From positions 1 to 64,000 of the forward strand of contig CALBWN010000013.1 in NCBI GenBank assembly GCA_937974295.1: a stretch of 64,000 bases of DNA, given 5' to 3'. The stretch is from an uncultured Candidatus Saccharibacteria bacterium (lineage in GTDB: Bacteria > Patescibacteriota > Saccharimonadia > Saccharimonadales > Saccharimonadaceae). Under the pieces are notes generated by a model. That model did not search any database and was not told the DNA's origin. It worked only from the letters and a program-made list of their open reading frames with translations. Shown here one piece after another: positions 17,664-26,433 of the stretch. A program made the translations under genes and the position numbers. Position 1 is the stretch's first letter, and every line of letters begins with the position of its first letter.

Positions 17664-18659
17664 TTAGTCGCCAAGGGTATCCATCTTGCCTTTGGTGCGC
17701 AAGATATCGCGCAGTTCGCGGACAGATTCTTTGCTCGATGATTGTGCATCCTTGAGCTTGTCGTAGAGCGACTTTGTCAAAGATGTGCTTGGGATCTCGG
17801 GGCGCTTTGGTGAGCCACTGCTGCTATCACGGTTCTTGTAGTAGTTTACGAGGGCCACATAGTAAGCGCGCATCTCTTTGCGATACTTGATCTGCTCGTT
17901 GGCATAGTCGCGCACGCTGGCGTACTGTGAGTCTTTCATCTTATTAAGGGCGTTAAGGCAAGATTTTTGCTGCTCATCATACTTCTGGCCAGCTTCATCA
18001 CCAGATGCGCTACTGAGTGGCGAGCTGTAGCTCGTGCGGCACGAATTGCTGTATTCTTTGTAGGCAGTAGCGACCGCACCCGATTCTTTGAGCAGCGGCT
18101 TAACTTTTTCGTAATCATCCTTGTACTTTTCGAAGGCCTTCTTTACCTCGCTATCGCGCATCGCAGCGGCCTTGCCGAGCTTGTCAAAGTGGTCATCCGC
18201 CTTGCGCACCACCTCGTTGATCGACGTTTCTGGGTCTGACCTGTCTATATTAATGCTGGTCGAGTCGAAGCTGTTCATCATAGAATATGCCTTGCGGTAA
18301 TCCTCAGTGCTTGGCCCCGAGAATAGCACAATACACACGATTATAATGATGATCAGCACAAATACACCAATGCCACCACCGATCAAACTCCACAGCAAGC
18401 CCTTGCTCATGCCCTGCTTGGGTGGCATTGGGCCCATTGGCCGGCCTGGCTGCATAGGCTGGGGCTGGCCCGCCGCTGGCTGAGCTGGCTGCTGCATAGT
18501 AGGTTGAGGTTGTGGCTGAGCCGCAGGTGCTGGCTCGGCAGCAGCACGCTTGCTGGCCAGAGCGGCCTTCTCTTCCTCAGTATACGGTGGGTTGTTCATA
18601 TCAAAGGTTGGGACAGCCTCTGGGGGTTGCTCCTGGGGGGTTGCTGGTTGCTTACTCAT
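17664..18659 (-). CDS. Pro/Gln-rich single-pass membrane protein, 331 aa
   Basis: No named family. Residues 1-95 are a disordered, presumably cytosolic tail with many Pro, Gln and Ala and a PMQPGRPMGPMPP stretch. Then comes one strong membrane helix (about 100-125, GLLWSLIGGGIGVFVLIIII), followed by a roughly 200-residue, probably external domain with mostly charged helices and a few cysteines (SCRTSY, SCLNAL). There is no cleavable signal; the protein is anchored with its N terminus inside. Proteins at 42400 and 46249 share this plan, so they may form a lineage-specific surface family. It is monocistronic, with its own terminator. Confidence 0.75.
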   Translation of the reverse strand: MSKQPATPQEQPPEAVPTFDMNNPPYTEEEKAALASKRAAAEPAPAAQPQPQPTMQQPAQPAAGQPQPMQPGRPMGPMPPKQGMSKGLLWSLIGGGIGVFVLIIIIIVCIVLFSGPSTEDYRKAYSMMNSFDSTSINIDRSDPETSINEVVRKADDHFDKLGKAAAMRDSEVKKAFEKYKDDYEKVKPLLKESGAVATAYKEYSNSCRTSYSSPLSSASGDEAGQKYDEQQKSCLNALNKMKDSQYASVRDYANEQIKYRKEMRAYYVALVNYYKNRDSSSGSPKRPEIPSTSLTKSLYDKLKDAQSSSKESVRELRDILRTKGKMDTLGD

Positions 18660-18815
18660 GCATCTCCTTGTTAACTTGGCTATTATTCACCATAACTATT
18701 ATACCGGAATGGCAGCAATTGGCCAATATGTATGTCTTGCTATGGCTGTGCGCCCTCCTATCCTCTCCCTCGCATTCACTCATACGGCACCAAAGAAAGC
18801 GGAGGTTGCTGCCAA

Positions 18816-18853
18816 CAAAAAACACCCCACGCGTCCTTGCTGGGGTGTTTTTG
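18816..18853 (-). terminator. Terminator of pnp
   Basis: On the minus strand, ACACCCCA pairs with TGGGGTGT and is followed by TTTTTTG, 25 bases after the pnp stop. Confidence 0.85.
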
Positions 18854-18877
18854 TTGCGAGGCTCGTGCTTCGAGCTG

Positions 18878-20995
18878 CTACAATCCGATCATCGTCAGAT
18901 TAATCTTGCCGCGCTCATCGATGCCAGTGATCTTCACCTGCACGGTTTGGCCTTCTTGCACAACATCTGTCACCTTACCAACTCGGCCTTTAGCAAGCTT
19001 CGATATATGCACCATTCCGTCCACGCCAGGCAGGATGTTCACAAAGGCGCCAAAGTCCTTAATCGTCACCACGGTGCCAGTGTAGGTGCGGCCAACTTCG
19101 GGTTCTTCCACCAGGCTTTTAATCCAGGCCAGCGCCTTCTCGATCGCCTCACCATTGGGGCTGGCAATGGTAATCAGGCCGTCTTCTTTAATATCCACCT
19201 CGGCGCCCGTTTCGTTAGTAATTTTATTGATGGTTTCACCGCCCTTACCAATGACGGCACCAATTTTATCCGGGTTAATCTTGAGCTTTTCGATGCGCGG
19301 CGCATAGGGGCTGAGTTCTTTACGTGGGCCAGGCAGTACACTCAGCATGTGCTCCAGGATGTGGGCGCGGCCAGCCTTACTCTGCTCCAGCGCCTGGCGC
19401 AGCACCTGCACGGGCAGGCCATGTACCTTCATATCCATCTGCAGGGCGGTGATACCCTTGCTCGTACCCGTCACCTTAAAGTCCATGTCGCCGGCAAAGT
19501 CCTCGGCGTCGGCAATGTCGCTCAGTACGTAGGGTGTGTCGCCATCCATCATCAGGCCCATGGCAATACCGCTAACCGGGGCTTTGATGGGCACGCCAGC
19601 GTCCATCAGGGCCAAGCAGCTGCTACAGGTGGCCGCCATACTGGTGGAGCCGTTCTGGCTCATGATTTCTGTCACGCTGCGGATGGCATAGGGGAACTCT
19701 TCTTCGCTCGGTAGCACTGCCGTCAGAGCGCGCTCCGCCAGATACCCGTGGCCAATCTCGCGCCGGCCCGGGCTACCGAGGCGCTTGACCTCACCAACTG
19801 TATAACCCGGGGCGTTGTAGTGGTGCATATAGCGGCGCTCGCCTTCTGTCACCTCCATAGTATCGACCAGCTGCGCGTAGCTGAGCGGCGCTAGCGTCAC
19901 AATATTCATCCCCTGCGTCACCCCGCGGGTAAACAGGCTGCTACCGTGGGTGCGTGGCAAGATCCCAACCTCGCTCGAGAGCGGACGGATCTCCGTCAGG
20001 GCGCGGCCATCGGGGCGGGTGCGCTCCTCCACAATGCCGCGGCGCACATCGTTGTGCAGCGCCAGGGTAAAGGCTTCGTCGTATTCATCACGCACCGCGG
20101 CGTATTCCTCGGCGTCAAGGCCCAGCTGCTCGGCCATGGCCTCGTGGAAGGCCCAGCGGATTTCGTTCACGACTTCATTGCGCTCGGGGTATGGGCGGCG
20201 GATTTTCTCGCCTAGTTTGCCATCAACCCATTGGTTGGCTACGGCTTGGATATCTTCATTTGGCAAGACCAGCTCGTATTCCTGCGGCGCTGGCGCTACC
20301 TTATTGGCCAGCTCGCGCTGCAGTGCGATAGCCGGCTGCATGGCTTGGTGCGCCCAGGCAATTGCATCGACGATGACGTCCTCGGGCACTTCCTTAGCGC
20401 CAGCTTCTACCATGGTAATGCCGCGCTCAATGCCGGCCACCACCAGGTCAAGATCGGACTGCTCGCGCTCCTCTGGGCTGAGGAAGGCTTTAAATTCACC
20501 ATTCACCCGGCCCACGCGCAGGCCCGCCACTGGCCCATCAAACGGCGTGCCCGTTAGCATCAGGGCGCTGCTCGCGGCAACCATCGCCACCATATCGGGG
20601 CGGAAGCTTGGGTCCATGCTCAGCACGGTAGCCACCACCTGCACCTCCTGGCGGTAGCCTTTGGGGAAGAGCGGGCGGATCGGCCGGTCGATCAGGCGGC
20701 CAATCAGCACCGCTTCGTCGCTAGGCCGACCCTCGCGCTTAATAAAGCGGCTGCCGCTAATCTTGCCCGAGGCATAGAACTTCTCTTCGTAGTCGATACT
20801 GAGCGGGAAGTAATCCAGCGTCACCGGGCGGGTGCCCACCTGGGCCGTACCCAGCACCACCGTATCGCCGTACCGCACCAGCACACTAGCCGTCGAGCGA
20901 AAGCCAACGCGGTTCACCTCCAGGGTAAGGGGGCGGCCGCATAACTGCGTCGTCACAGCAAAGACGTCTTTGCCGCTTGGGTTAATAATACTCAT
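18878..20995 (-). CDS. pnp: Polyribonucleotide nucleotidyltransferase (PNPase)
   Basis: A 705-aa phosphorolytic 3'-5' exoribonuclease of mRNA turnover. The full bacterial order is present: first RNase PH domain (from GRPLTLEVNRVGFRSTASVLVRYGDTVVLGT), helical linker, second RNase PH domain (EVGILPRTHGSSLFTRGVTQ), KH domain (IGAVIGKGGETINKI) and C-terminal S1 domain (FGAFVNILPGVDGMVHISKL). The start at 20995 is supported by AAAGGAG eight bases upstream; the in-frame extension to 21058 is not. truB and rpsO lie upstream on the same strand in the ancestral order, but with several genes inserted between. Confidence 0.97.
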   Translation of the reverse strand: MSIINPSGKDVFAVTTQLCGRPLTLEVNRVGFRSTASVLVRYGDTVVLGTAQVGTRPVTLDYFPLSIDYEEKFYASGKISGSRFIKREGRPSDEAVLIGRLIDRPIRPLFPKGYRQEVQVVATVLSMDPSFRPDMVAMVAASSALMLTGTPFDGPVAGLRVGRVNGEFKAFLSPEEREQSDLDLVVAGIERGITMVEAGAKEVPEDVIVDAIAWAHQAMQPAIALQRELANKVAPAPQEYELVLPNEDIQAVANQWVDGKLGEKIRRPYPERNEVVNEIRWAFHEAMAEQLGLDAEEYAAVRDEYDEAFTLALHNDVRRGIVEERTRPDGRALTEIRPLSSEVGILPRTHGSSLFTRGVTQGMNIVTLAPLSYAQLVDTMEVTEGERRYMHHYNAPGYTVGEVKRLGSPGRREIGHGYLAERALTAVLPSEEEFPYAIRSVTEIMSQNGSTSMAATCSSCLALMDAGVPIKAPVSGIAMGLMMDGDTPYVLSDIADAEDFAGDMDFKVTGTSKGITALQMDMKVHGLPVQVLRQALEQSKAGRAHILEHMLSVLPGPRKELSPYAPRIEKLKINPDKIGAVIGKGGETINKITNETGAEVDIKEDGLITIASPNGEAIEKALAWIKSLVEEPEVGRTYTGTVVTIKDFGAFVNILPGVDGMVHISKLAKGRVGKVTDVVQEGQTVQVKITGIDERGKINLTMIGL

Positions 20996-21154
20996 ACAGA
21001 GCTCCTTTCTTGCGGCAAGTAACAGGGGTGAACGCTCGCATTCATCATCTTCATGCAAGCCCTCAACGCTATCACTGCCGCGTTAATATACTCCCCTTAG
21101 TATACCGCATTTTGGGATATACTGGTAGTGCTTCGTATCGGACAGCTTCAGAGT

Positions 21155-21436
21155 TTACACGCCATCTGAGTTGCTATGGTCAATTACCAAGCGCATCGTA
21201 TCATCACCTTCATATGTAGTCTGCGATCCCTTGATAGAGAGAATGTTTCCACTACCCTTGATTGCTGCGCTACCCACAAACCGCACATACGTTGCGCTCA
21301 GCCATTCGACACCACGTGGCATAACCGTAATTTCTTCGCCTTGATCCCCTATGACAGCAAACGAGACGCCATTCTCCACTTTCTGTGGTTGGTCATAGAT
21401 CATATACTCACTACGTCGAGAGAGCTCTTTCTCCAA
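21155..21436 (-). CDS. Hypothetical protein, about 93 aa
   Basis: A small beta-rich protein with no recognised family (GVSFAVIGDQGEEITVMPRGVEWLSATYVRFVG, then a Gly/Ser-rich strand region). There is no signal peptide or membrane helix. The longest frame begins with TTG at 21436. An ATG at 21403 (MIYDQPQ) would give 82 aa; neither has a strong ribosome site. It lies between pnp and the spherulin-like gene. Confidence 0.45.
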   Translation of the reverse strand: MEKELSRRSEYMIYDQPQKVENGVSFAVIGDQGEEITVMPRGVEWLSATYVRFVGSAAIKGSGNILSIKGSQTTYEGDDTMRLVIDHSNSDGV

Positions 21437-21703
21437 AACAGCTTTATATTAGCAAGTTATCCCAAGCTCGTCAATCAGCCCCTCGCCATAAGTATGCACA
21501 GCATAGTCCCGTCACCTCTGTCCTTCGCCCCTTTTCCCCATTACTCTATTCGGGTGGTGTGCAGCGACTAGTCGTAACAATAGTTGCCAGCCTTGATACA
21601 AGAGACCAAATAATCAGCCAAGGCCTGCTCTCACAACGCCAAGAGAAATAGTGAGAGTATAAAAATATGTGAGAATTGGTGGCATGTGCGACACACTTGT
21701 CGC

Positions 21704-22999
21704 TTATATCATCGTGTTGTCGTACCGGCTGCGGTTCTTCGCTTGGCGGCGCTTGCGGCCGACAAACCACCACCAGGCACCACCGCCACCAGCTGCAGCG
21801 AGAACTACTGCTACAGCGATGAGGATGATGATCGTCCAGTTGGGGCCTGCCTCTTGCTTGCGCACAGTGGGCTGCTGGCGCTTTTTGCTTGGCTGCGGCT
21901 TTTTCTTATCCTTCTTTTCGTCCTTTTTCTTGTCTTTGTCGTCTTTTTTCTTCTCTTCAGGCTTGGGGGCAGGTTTTGGTGCTGGTGTAGGTGCTGGTGC
22001 AGGCTGAGCCGTTACTTTCAGGCCAAAGGTGTCGGCGCAATCAGCCGTGAGCGGCGTGGCTGCACCCACTGGCACATTACCGCGCTGGATACTCCCCAGG
22101 CCGGCCAAGCCACCCAGCAAGGTAGATGAATCATTATATGGGTTGATATTTGGGTCTGCCTCCTCGGCTGGTGTGGTCGGGCCACGATCGGAGGTCGTAT
22201 ACACCCAGCCAGCATTGCGCTCGCGAGCCTTGGCTACCACCTGAGCTTGCTGCTCGTTGCTACCCACACTGTGGATGACGTGCCACATTTTGTAGGCGTT
22301 GGCTGGGTTTTTCTCGAAATTAGTGGCAGTTGGGTGGTTTAGATCATAGTAGCTATCGCTCAGGTAGCGCGCTGCCGAGGTCTCGGCATTCAAGAATACA
22401 TCACCATAAGGCATGACGGACTCACCGAGGAAGCGCGTGCCTGCATTGTGGATAACGATAGAGCCTGGGTGCTTGACCTTGACGTAGTTGTAGAGATTAG
22501 CCAGATAGCAAGTCTTTTGGCCACTGCTATGGTTGTCAGCTTCGTCGAAGAATATCCCCTTCACGTTGGGGTAGAGCGCATACCAGCGGTCGATCTCTGC
22601 TGCCACCTCAGCAATATTGCGCGTCTGGCGGCCATGCTTGACGTAGCCAATGTATTTGACACCAAGCGAATCGAGTCGCGCCAGGGCCTTTACATAATCA
22701 CTACTAACCGCCGTACCTGGCCCACTTGAGGGGTTAACCACTGCAAAGGGCATCTTGCTCGAGACATTAGCCATATCATTCCAATACTGGTTGTTGCCAC
22801 CCTGCATGGGGTAGCTATAGGCTGGCATCATGATGGACTGCTGCGGTGCCATAGCACTCACTTGCGGCGCAAGCAGCTGGCCCAGCACCGCCACAGCGGC
22901 CACAAACACCAGCACAGCCCGCCGTGCCTGCTGCATACTCCACCGCATTGCCACACCCGTGGACGCCCGTGCTGCGTCTGTCACATCCTGCATAGTCAC
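21704..22999 (-). CDS. Secreted, membrane-anchored spherulin-4 family glycoside hydrolase
   Basis: A 431-aa protein with an N-terminal signal segment (VLVFVAAVAVLGQLLAPQVSA, about 28-50). Next is a (beta/alpha)-barrel-like domain (about 52-310) with spherulin-4 hallmarks: PAYSYP, YIGYVKHGRQ, VKGIFFDEADNH and VIHNAGT. Then comes a Lys/Asp/Glu-rich linker, a membrane helix (TIIILIAVAVVLAAAGGGGAWWW) and an Arg-rich end. Fungal Sph3 of this family is a GH135 N-acetylgalactosaminidase; FFDEA holds likely catalytic acids. It could cut host or biofilm polysaccharide. Start: GTG at 22999, five bases after a TATCAT, or ATG at 22993. The GH16 protein at 38861 shares its anchor design. Confidence 0.8.
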   Translation of the reverse strand: MTMQDVTDAARASTGVAMRWSMQQARRAVLVFVAAVAVLGQLLAPQVSAMAPQQSIMMPAYSYPMQGGNNQYWNDMANVSSKMPFAVVNPSSGPGTAVSSDYVKALARLDSLGVKYIGYVKHGRQTRNIAEVAAEIDRWYALYPNVKGIFFDEADNHSSGQKTCYLANLYNYVKVKHPGSIVIHNAGTRFLGESVMPYGDVFLNAETSAARYLSDSYYDLNHPTATNFEKNPANAYKMWHVIHSVGSNEQQAQVVAKARERNAGWVYTTSDRGPTTPAEEADPNINPYNDSSTLLGGLAGLGSIQRGNVPVGAATPLTADCADTFGLKVTAQPAPAPTPAPKPAPKPEEKKKDDKDKKKDEKKDKKKPQPSKKRQQPTVRKQEAGPNWTIIILIAVAVVLAAAGGGGAWWWFVGRKRRQAKNRSRYDNTMI

Positions 23000-23004
23000 T
23001 CTCT

Positions 23005-23010
23005 ATGATA
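23005..23010 (-). promoter_or_regulatory. -10 element of spherulin-like gene
   Basis: TATCAT on the minus strand, 5 bases before the GTG at 22999; consistent with a leaderless mRNA. Confidence 0.4.
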
Positions 23011-23165
23011 GCATCTTTGTGTGCAAATGGGTATTATGTTGTGTATGTCACAATGGTTTTGCGGAGACTTCCCTATTGTGGCACGTTACTTGCAAACTCA
23101 GTGGTATCAGTCTATTATCTCCATTACTTCATCCATATTAACTATAGAATGGAAGAATGAAGTGA

Positions 23166-24461
23166 TTACGCTTGCACAATACCGCGAAAGTATTCGTGCA
23201 CAGCGCGTTGGTTCGCTTCGAGTACATTAGCCATATATTCAGCACCAAAGACCGTCGCAGCTGTGCCCCGGTCGAAGCAAAAGCCCGTCAGCCTGAGCGG
23301 AGCATACCCATCGCCAAACTGCCCCCACACCGTACCGGGCGGGAATTCAACACCGCAGTACCGTACTGCATCGGCGGCAAGGAACGTATGCGCCCCATGT
23401 GTTTTGCTGATAAAGCGTTTGCCAGCTATGGCCGTCTCACTCATCACTGACCGACTACTCATCATATATGCCTGAGCAAAGTACGCCTCAACATCTTTGC
23501 AGCCACCCTCACGGAGGCGCACTGCTTCGGTTGGCATAGGTAGATCGCTAGTGCGGTCGGCGCCACGAGTGGTGATTTGATTCAGCAAGGCAATCAAGAC
23601 ATCCGCCGCTGGCTCACCAGTTGACTGGAGCACTGCATGGTGCTCGTTATCTGCCACAAGGCGGCCCGTTTGGTCAGCCGCCATCTTGATGACCTCGCGC
23701 GACATCCAGGCATAAGCATTGCCATAACGGCTACCCCGCTCGGTAATGAGCTCCCGCTCAGCAGCATCCGCAAGACGCACACCACCAGCATCACAGGCAT
23801 CCAGCAGCGCTCGCGCTGATGCGGTGTGGAGATATAGATGCTTGTCTGCATCATTTTGCTCTTTGTAGCAGGCAAGCAGTGCCGTCCCATAGCATTGTAA
23901 TGCACTATTGCCACCATCTTGCTGAACTCTACGCATCAAGACGCGGTCAATGTAGATGCTTGGGTCAAATACACCGATGGAGATCGTTGGGTTGCCAGCG
24001 TGCAAATCCTCAACACCACTTGTAATCTGGTACGCCACCTCTTGTACGCGCCGCATAGCTGGCGACTGCTGGTATGCATCTGCTACAGCCCGGCAAAATT
24101 CATCATCTGTCAGCCCATCATCCCGTCTTCGGCATAATGTGATGGTTCGCTGCTCGAGGATACGCGCCTTGTCTATCGTCTCGTCCACTGCAACGACTGC
24201 GCCATTTAGCAGTGGCACTACCTCCTCAGGTATCATATCTGCCGGGCTGCCATCCACTAGATATTCCGCAACCTTATCCCCTGCTGCCATCGTCTCCAAA
24301 TCTTGTGCAAACCGCTTTGCCATGCGCGCTGCTTTATCAACCACAAACTGCCGACGCTCCTGCGCAAGCCGCTCAGCTGTACATAGTAGCTCCCTCGCTC
24401 TTTCGTGTGAGGAAGACATTGGCGAAGTCGTTTCAGCTGGTGGTTGTTTTTCTTGGCTCAT
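23166..24461 (-). CDS. Hypothetical protein, 431 aa
   Basis: No family recognised. It is hydrophilic with no signal or membrane helix. The first 140 residues are charged helices (ARELLCTAERLAQERRQFVVDKAARMAKRF). The middle holds GNPTISIGVFDPSIYIDRVLMRRVQQDGG, and the C-terminal half has short hydrophobic strands around KFISKTHGAHTFLAADAVRYCGVEFPPGTVWGQFGDG, which could be an enzyme-like fold. The start follows a TATCAT -10 element by 6 bases, so it is probably leaderless. It is one of several large lineage-specific cytosolic genes here. Confidence 0.6.
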   Translation of the reverse strand: MSQEKQPPAETTSPMSSSHERARELLCTAERLAQERRQFVVDKAARMAKRFAQDLETMAAGDKVAEYLVDGSPADMIPEEVVPLLNGAVVAVDETIDKARILEQRTITLCRRRDDGLTDDEFCRAVADAYQQSPAMRRVQEVAYQITSGVEDLHAGNPTISIGVFDPSIYIDRVLMRRVQQDGGNSALQCYGTALLACYKEQNDADKHLYLHTASARALLDACDAGGVRLADAAERELITERGSRYGNAYAWMSREVIKMAADQTGRLVADNEHHAVLQSTGEPAADVLIALLNQITTRGADRTSDLPMPTEAVRLREGGCKDVEAYFAQAYMMSSRSVMSETAIAGKRFISKTHGAHTFLAADAVRYCGVEFPPGTVWGQFGDGYAPLRLTGFCFDRGTAATVFGAEYMANVLEANQRAVHEYFRGIVQA

Positions 24462-24467
24462 TATTGC

Positions 24468-24473
24468 ATGATA
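24468..24473 (-). promoter_or_regulatory. -10 element, leaderless 431-aa gene
   Basis: TATCAT on the minus strand, exactly 6 bases before the ATG at 24461. Confidence 0.5.
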
Positions 24474-24484
24474 GCGTACAGTGG

Positions 24485-24558
24485 TTAGTTTTGTAAAGCA
24501 TTGCGTATGCTATAGCAATGCTACCACTCCCTTGTGGTGGTGTTTTTCTATTTTTTAA
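24485..24558 (+). ncRNA. Possible small RNA: two hairpins plus terminator
   Basis: GCATTGC pairs with GCAATGC, then CTACCAC pairs with GTGGTGG, followed by TTTTTCTATTTTTT on the plus strand. No plus-strand gene ends here; flanking genes read minus. A weak TTGGCT/TACAGT pair upstream could start a short RNA. The minus strand lacks a U-tract, so this is not a good terminator for the gene at 24566. Confidence 0.3.
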
Positions 24559-24565
24559 TGCAGCA

Positions 24566-25114
24566 CTAGCGAGAGGGTGGCTTGCTGCCCCGCAATTCGG
24601 CTACCGATACCATGGCTTTTAGGCTCTCAAGCTCACGGTTTGACGCATCGCGCACACCAGTTGTTTCCGCTTCTTTCTGCCCTGGCTTGCGCGGTGGAAA
24701 GTACTCACACTGCACCCCCGTCACCGCTTTGTCTGGAGCTGTGAAATAGACCTGCTTGTTATTAGCCAAGGTAGTCTCATTCTCACCTTCACGAAGGATG
24801 GGCTGGAGCGTTATTTCTCGCCGGCCATCTCCGCTATCCCGCACTATAATGCGTATTGGCATGTTCAGATAGTGCGAATCAAATTCTGCTTGTTGTGGCA
24901 AATGCCTCTTGTTTTCGATATCACTGCCCTGGCCAAGCGAGCCATTCTCGCCAGCATCGTTTTTTTGCAATAGCGCACCCACCATCTTGTCGAAGGCTGC
25001 TACCCGTTCTTCTCTCTCGGCAACGGCAGCGGCACGATCTGCCTCATATCGTGAGGTAATTCCCTCTATACCCGCTGTACTAGCGGGTCGTGATGCTAAT
25101 GTTAGTTCGCTCAT
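24566..25114 (-). CDS. Hypothetical protein, 182 aa
   Basis: No family recognised. The N-terminal half is a charged helix (GITSRYEADRAAAVAEREERVAAFDKMVGALL). The second half has beta-rich sequence (MPIRIIVRDSGDGRREITLQPIL, KQVYFTAPDKAVTGVQCEYFPPR) and ends in a short charged tail. There is no signal or membrane segment. AGAGGAAT lies five bases before the ATG. It stands between rpsO and the 431-aa hypothetical gene as part of the insertions into the ancestral truB-rpsO-pnp block. Confidence 0.6.
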   Translation of the reverse strand: MSELTLASRPASTAGIEGITSRYEADRAAAVAEREERVAAFDKMVGALLQKNDAGENGSLGQGSDIENKRHLPQQAEFDSHYLNMPIRIIVRDSGDGRREITLQPILREGENETTLANNKQVYFTAPDKAVTGVQCEYFPPRKPGQKEAETTGVRDASNRELESLKAMVSVAELRGSKPPSR

Positions 25115-25272
25115 ATATTCCTCTTATTCAAGATTGTTTGTAGGATTATATCGTACACATTTTTAGGTGGTGTGTCAATAGACGCTCGCTTGACTCTTAA
25201 TCTCCACTCTCACCAGTGGAGATATCGAGCACACCCTGCCATCATAATTCGCTGTACTACTACCCCACCACC

Positions 25273-25299
25273 AAAAAACCTCCCCAATAAGTGGGGAGA
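25273..25299 (-). terminator. Terminator of rpsO
   Basis: On the minus strand, CTCCCCAC-TTATT-GGGGAGG followed by TTTTTTGG, 22 bases after the rpsO stop. Confidence 0.85.
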
Positions 25300-25320
25300 T
25301 CTCTATCTCGTAGCGGGCGC

Positions 25321-25587
25321 TTATTTGCGCAAGCCGAGGGTTTCGAGCGTTGCTTTGTAGGCATCAAAGTTCGTCCGCTCAAGGTAGCGGAGCAGCCGCT
25401 TACGCCGGCCGACCATTTGCTTGAGGCCACGACGAGCCATGTTGTCGTGCTTGTTGGACTTAAGGTGTTCGGTCACCTCTTTGATACGAGCCGTCAAGAT
25501 AGACACCTGCGCCTGTGGGCTGCCGACGTCGTTCTTGCTGACCTGAGTCAAAGCAATCGCTTTCGCTTTGTTATCCTTAGTAATCAT
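25321..25587 (-). CDS. rpsO: 30S ribosomal protein S15
   Basis: An 88-aa protein of standard length that binds the central domain of 16S rRNA. Family sequence is clear: GSPQAQVSILTARIKEVTEHLK, KHDNMARRGLKQMVGRRKRLLRYL, and the end FDAYKATLETLGLRK. The ATG follows a TACAAT -10 element by 8 bases with no Shine-Dalgarno, suggesting a leaderless or nearly leaderless mRNA. S15 is normally next to pnp; here it is 4.3 kb upstream of it on the same strand, and has its own promoter and terminator. Confidence 0.97.
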   Translation of the reverse strand: MITKDNKAKAIALTQVSKNDVGSPQAQVSILTARIKEVTEHLKSNKHDNMARRGLKQMVGRRKRLLRYLERTNFDAYKATLETLGLRK

Positions 25588-25595
25588 ACTGGTGT

Positions 25596-25601
25596 ATTGT
25601 A
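25596..25601 (-). promoter_or_regulatory. -10 element of rpsO
   Basis: TACAAT on the minus strand, 8 bases before the rpsO ATG. Confidence 0.5.
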
Positions 25602-25632
25602 GCAGGAGGACGGCGCAGTGTCAATGTAGACG

Positions 25633-26385
25633 CTAGCGACAGAGTACATCATGGGCGCTAGTGATATCGGAAAGTCCCTCGTCTGCACCCTCCTGCACAA
25701 AGCCAAGACGTATTATTTCTTTTATGAATCGTCTCTCGTCATCATTGTTTGTCAAGCAACGCGCAAGATTATATGTATCATAGAACGCTGTCTTGATAGC
25801 AGGATATGCTTCGGCCAATGCGCTGAGTTCTCCTTTTGCGATATCTGTCATTGCGTAATGTTTTTCGTACAACTTAGCATACAAGCCGCGGACAAGGCCA
25901 ACCTCAGGTAATACCGCCTCGGCACGAATCAGCGCTGGCGTCGCACTATGGTAGAGATTGACAAAATCAACACCATCCTTAGACTCAAGTAGTGTCGCAT
26001 CAACCTTTGGAACACGGAGGCGGGCACGGAGATTGTTTGGGTCTCTTGTGTCGTGTGGATCATGGTCAAGAAAGGTATTCCAGAAATCTTCCTCATCCTC
26101 ATATGGCGAAGTGCGGTCCATTACGCTATCTAACTCTGGCCATCCCCAATGCCTGTTTACCTCGTCTATAGCAGCTATGTCTGCACCTTTGCGCTGTTTT
26201 GCTTCTGCAAGCATGAGTGGCTGCACTCTGCCACCAAGCGGCTCATAGCCTTTTATACGCTCATCAATTGTCGCAGCAATTTCTTCTAACTCCTGCGTCA
26301 ATCGCTCATACTCATCTGGCTGCCGCTCAGGTGCTTTACCACCAATAATTGTTATTTTACTAAGAAGTTCACCATGATCTATCAT
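25633..26385 (-). CDS. Hypothetical protein, 250 aa
   Basis: No family recognised. It is acidic, soluble and mainly helical, with no signal or membrane helix. Segments such as LTQELEEIAATIDERIKGYE and PEVGLVRGLYAKLYEKHYA suggest helical bundles. An acidic stretch around SPYEDEEDFWNTFLDHDPHDTRDPNN could bind cations. The ATG at 26385 lies 6 bases after CATACT (leaderless). Its AT-leaning codon use resembles the hypothetical genes at 292, 33994 and 35334 rather than the housekeeping genes. Confidence 0.6.
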   Translation of the reverse strand: MIDHGELLSKITIIGGKAPERQPDEYERLTQELEEIAATIDERIKGYEPLGGRVQPLMLAEAKQRKGADIAAIDEVNRHWGWPELDSVMDRTSPYEDEEDFWNTFLDHDPHDTRDPNNLRARLRVPKVDATLLESKDGVDFVNLYHSATPALIRAEAVLPEVGLVRGLYAKLYEKHYAMTDIAKGELSALAEAYPAIKTAFYDTYNLARCLTNNDDERRFIKEIIRLGFVQEGADEGLSDITSAHDVLCR

Positions 26386-26391
26386 ATATCA

Positions 26392-26397
26392 AGTATG
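26392..26397 (-). promoter_or_regulatory. -10 element, leaderless 250-aa gene
   Basis: CATACT on the minus strand, 6 bases before the ATG at 26385. Confidence 0.45.
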
Positions 26398-26433
26398 ACA
26401 GTAGTAGGACTATGAGTCAAATCGAGGGGTTTG

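Noticed and set aside
18512..19714. Long plus-strand frame opposite pnp
   Set aside because: Antisense shadow of pnp and of the 331-aa gene; it crosses the pnp terminator.
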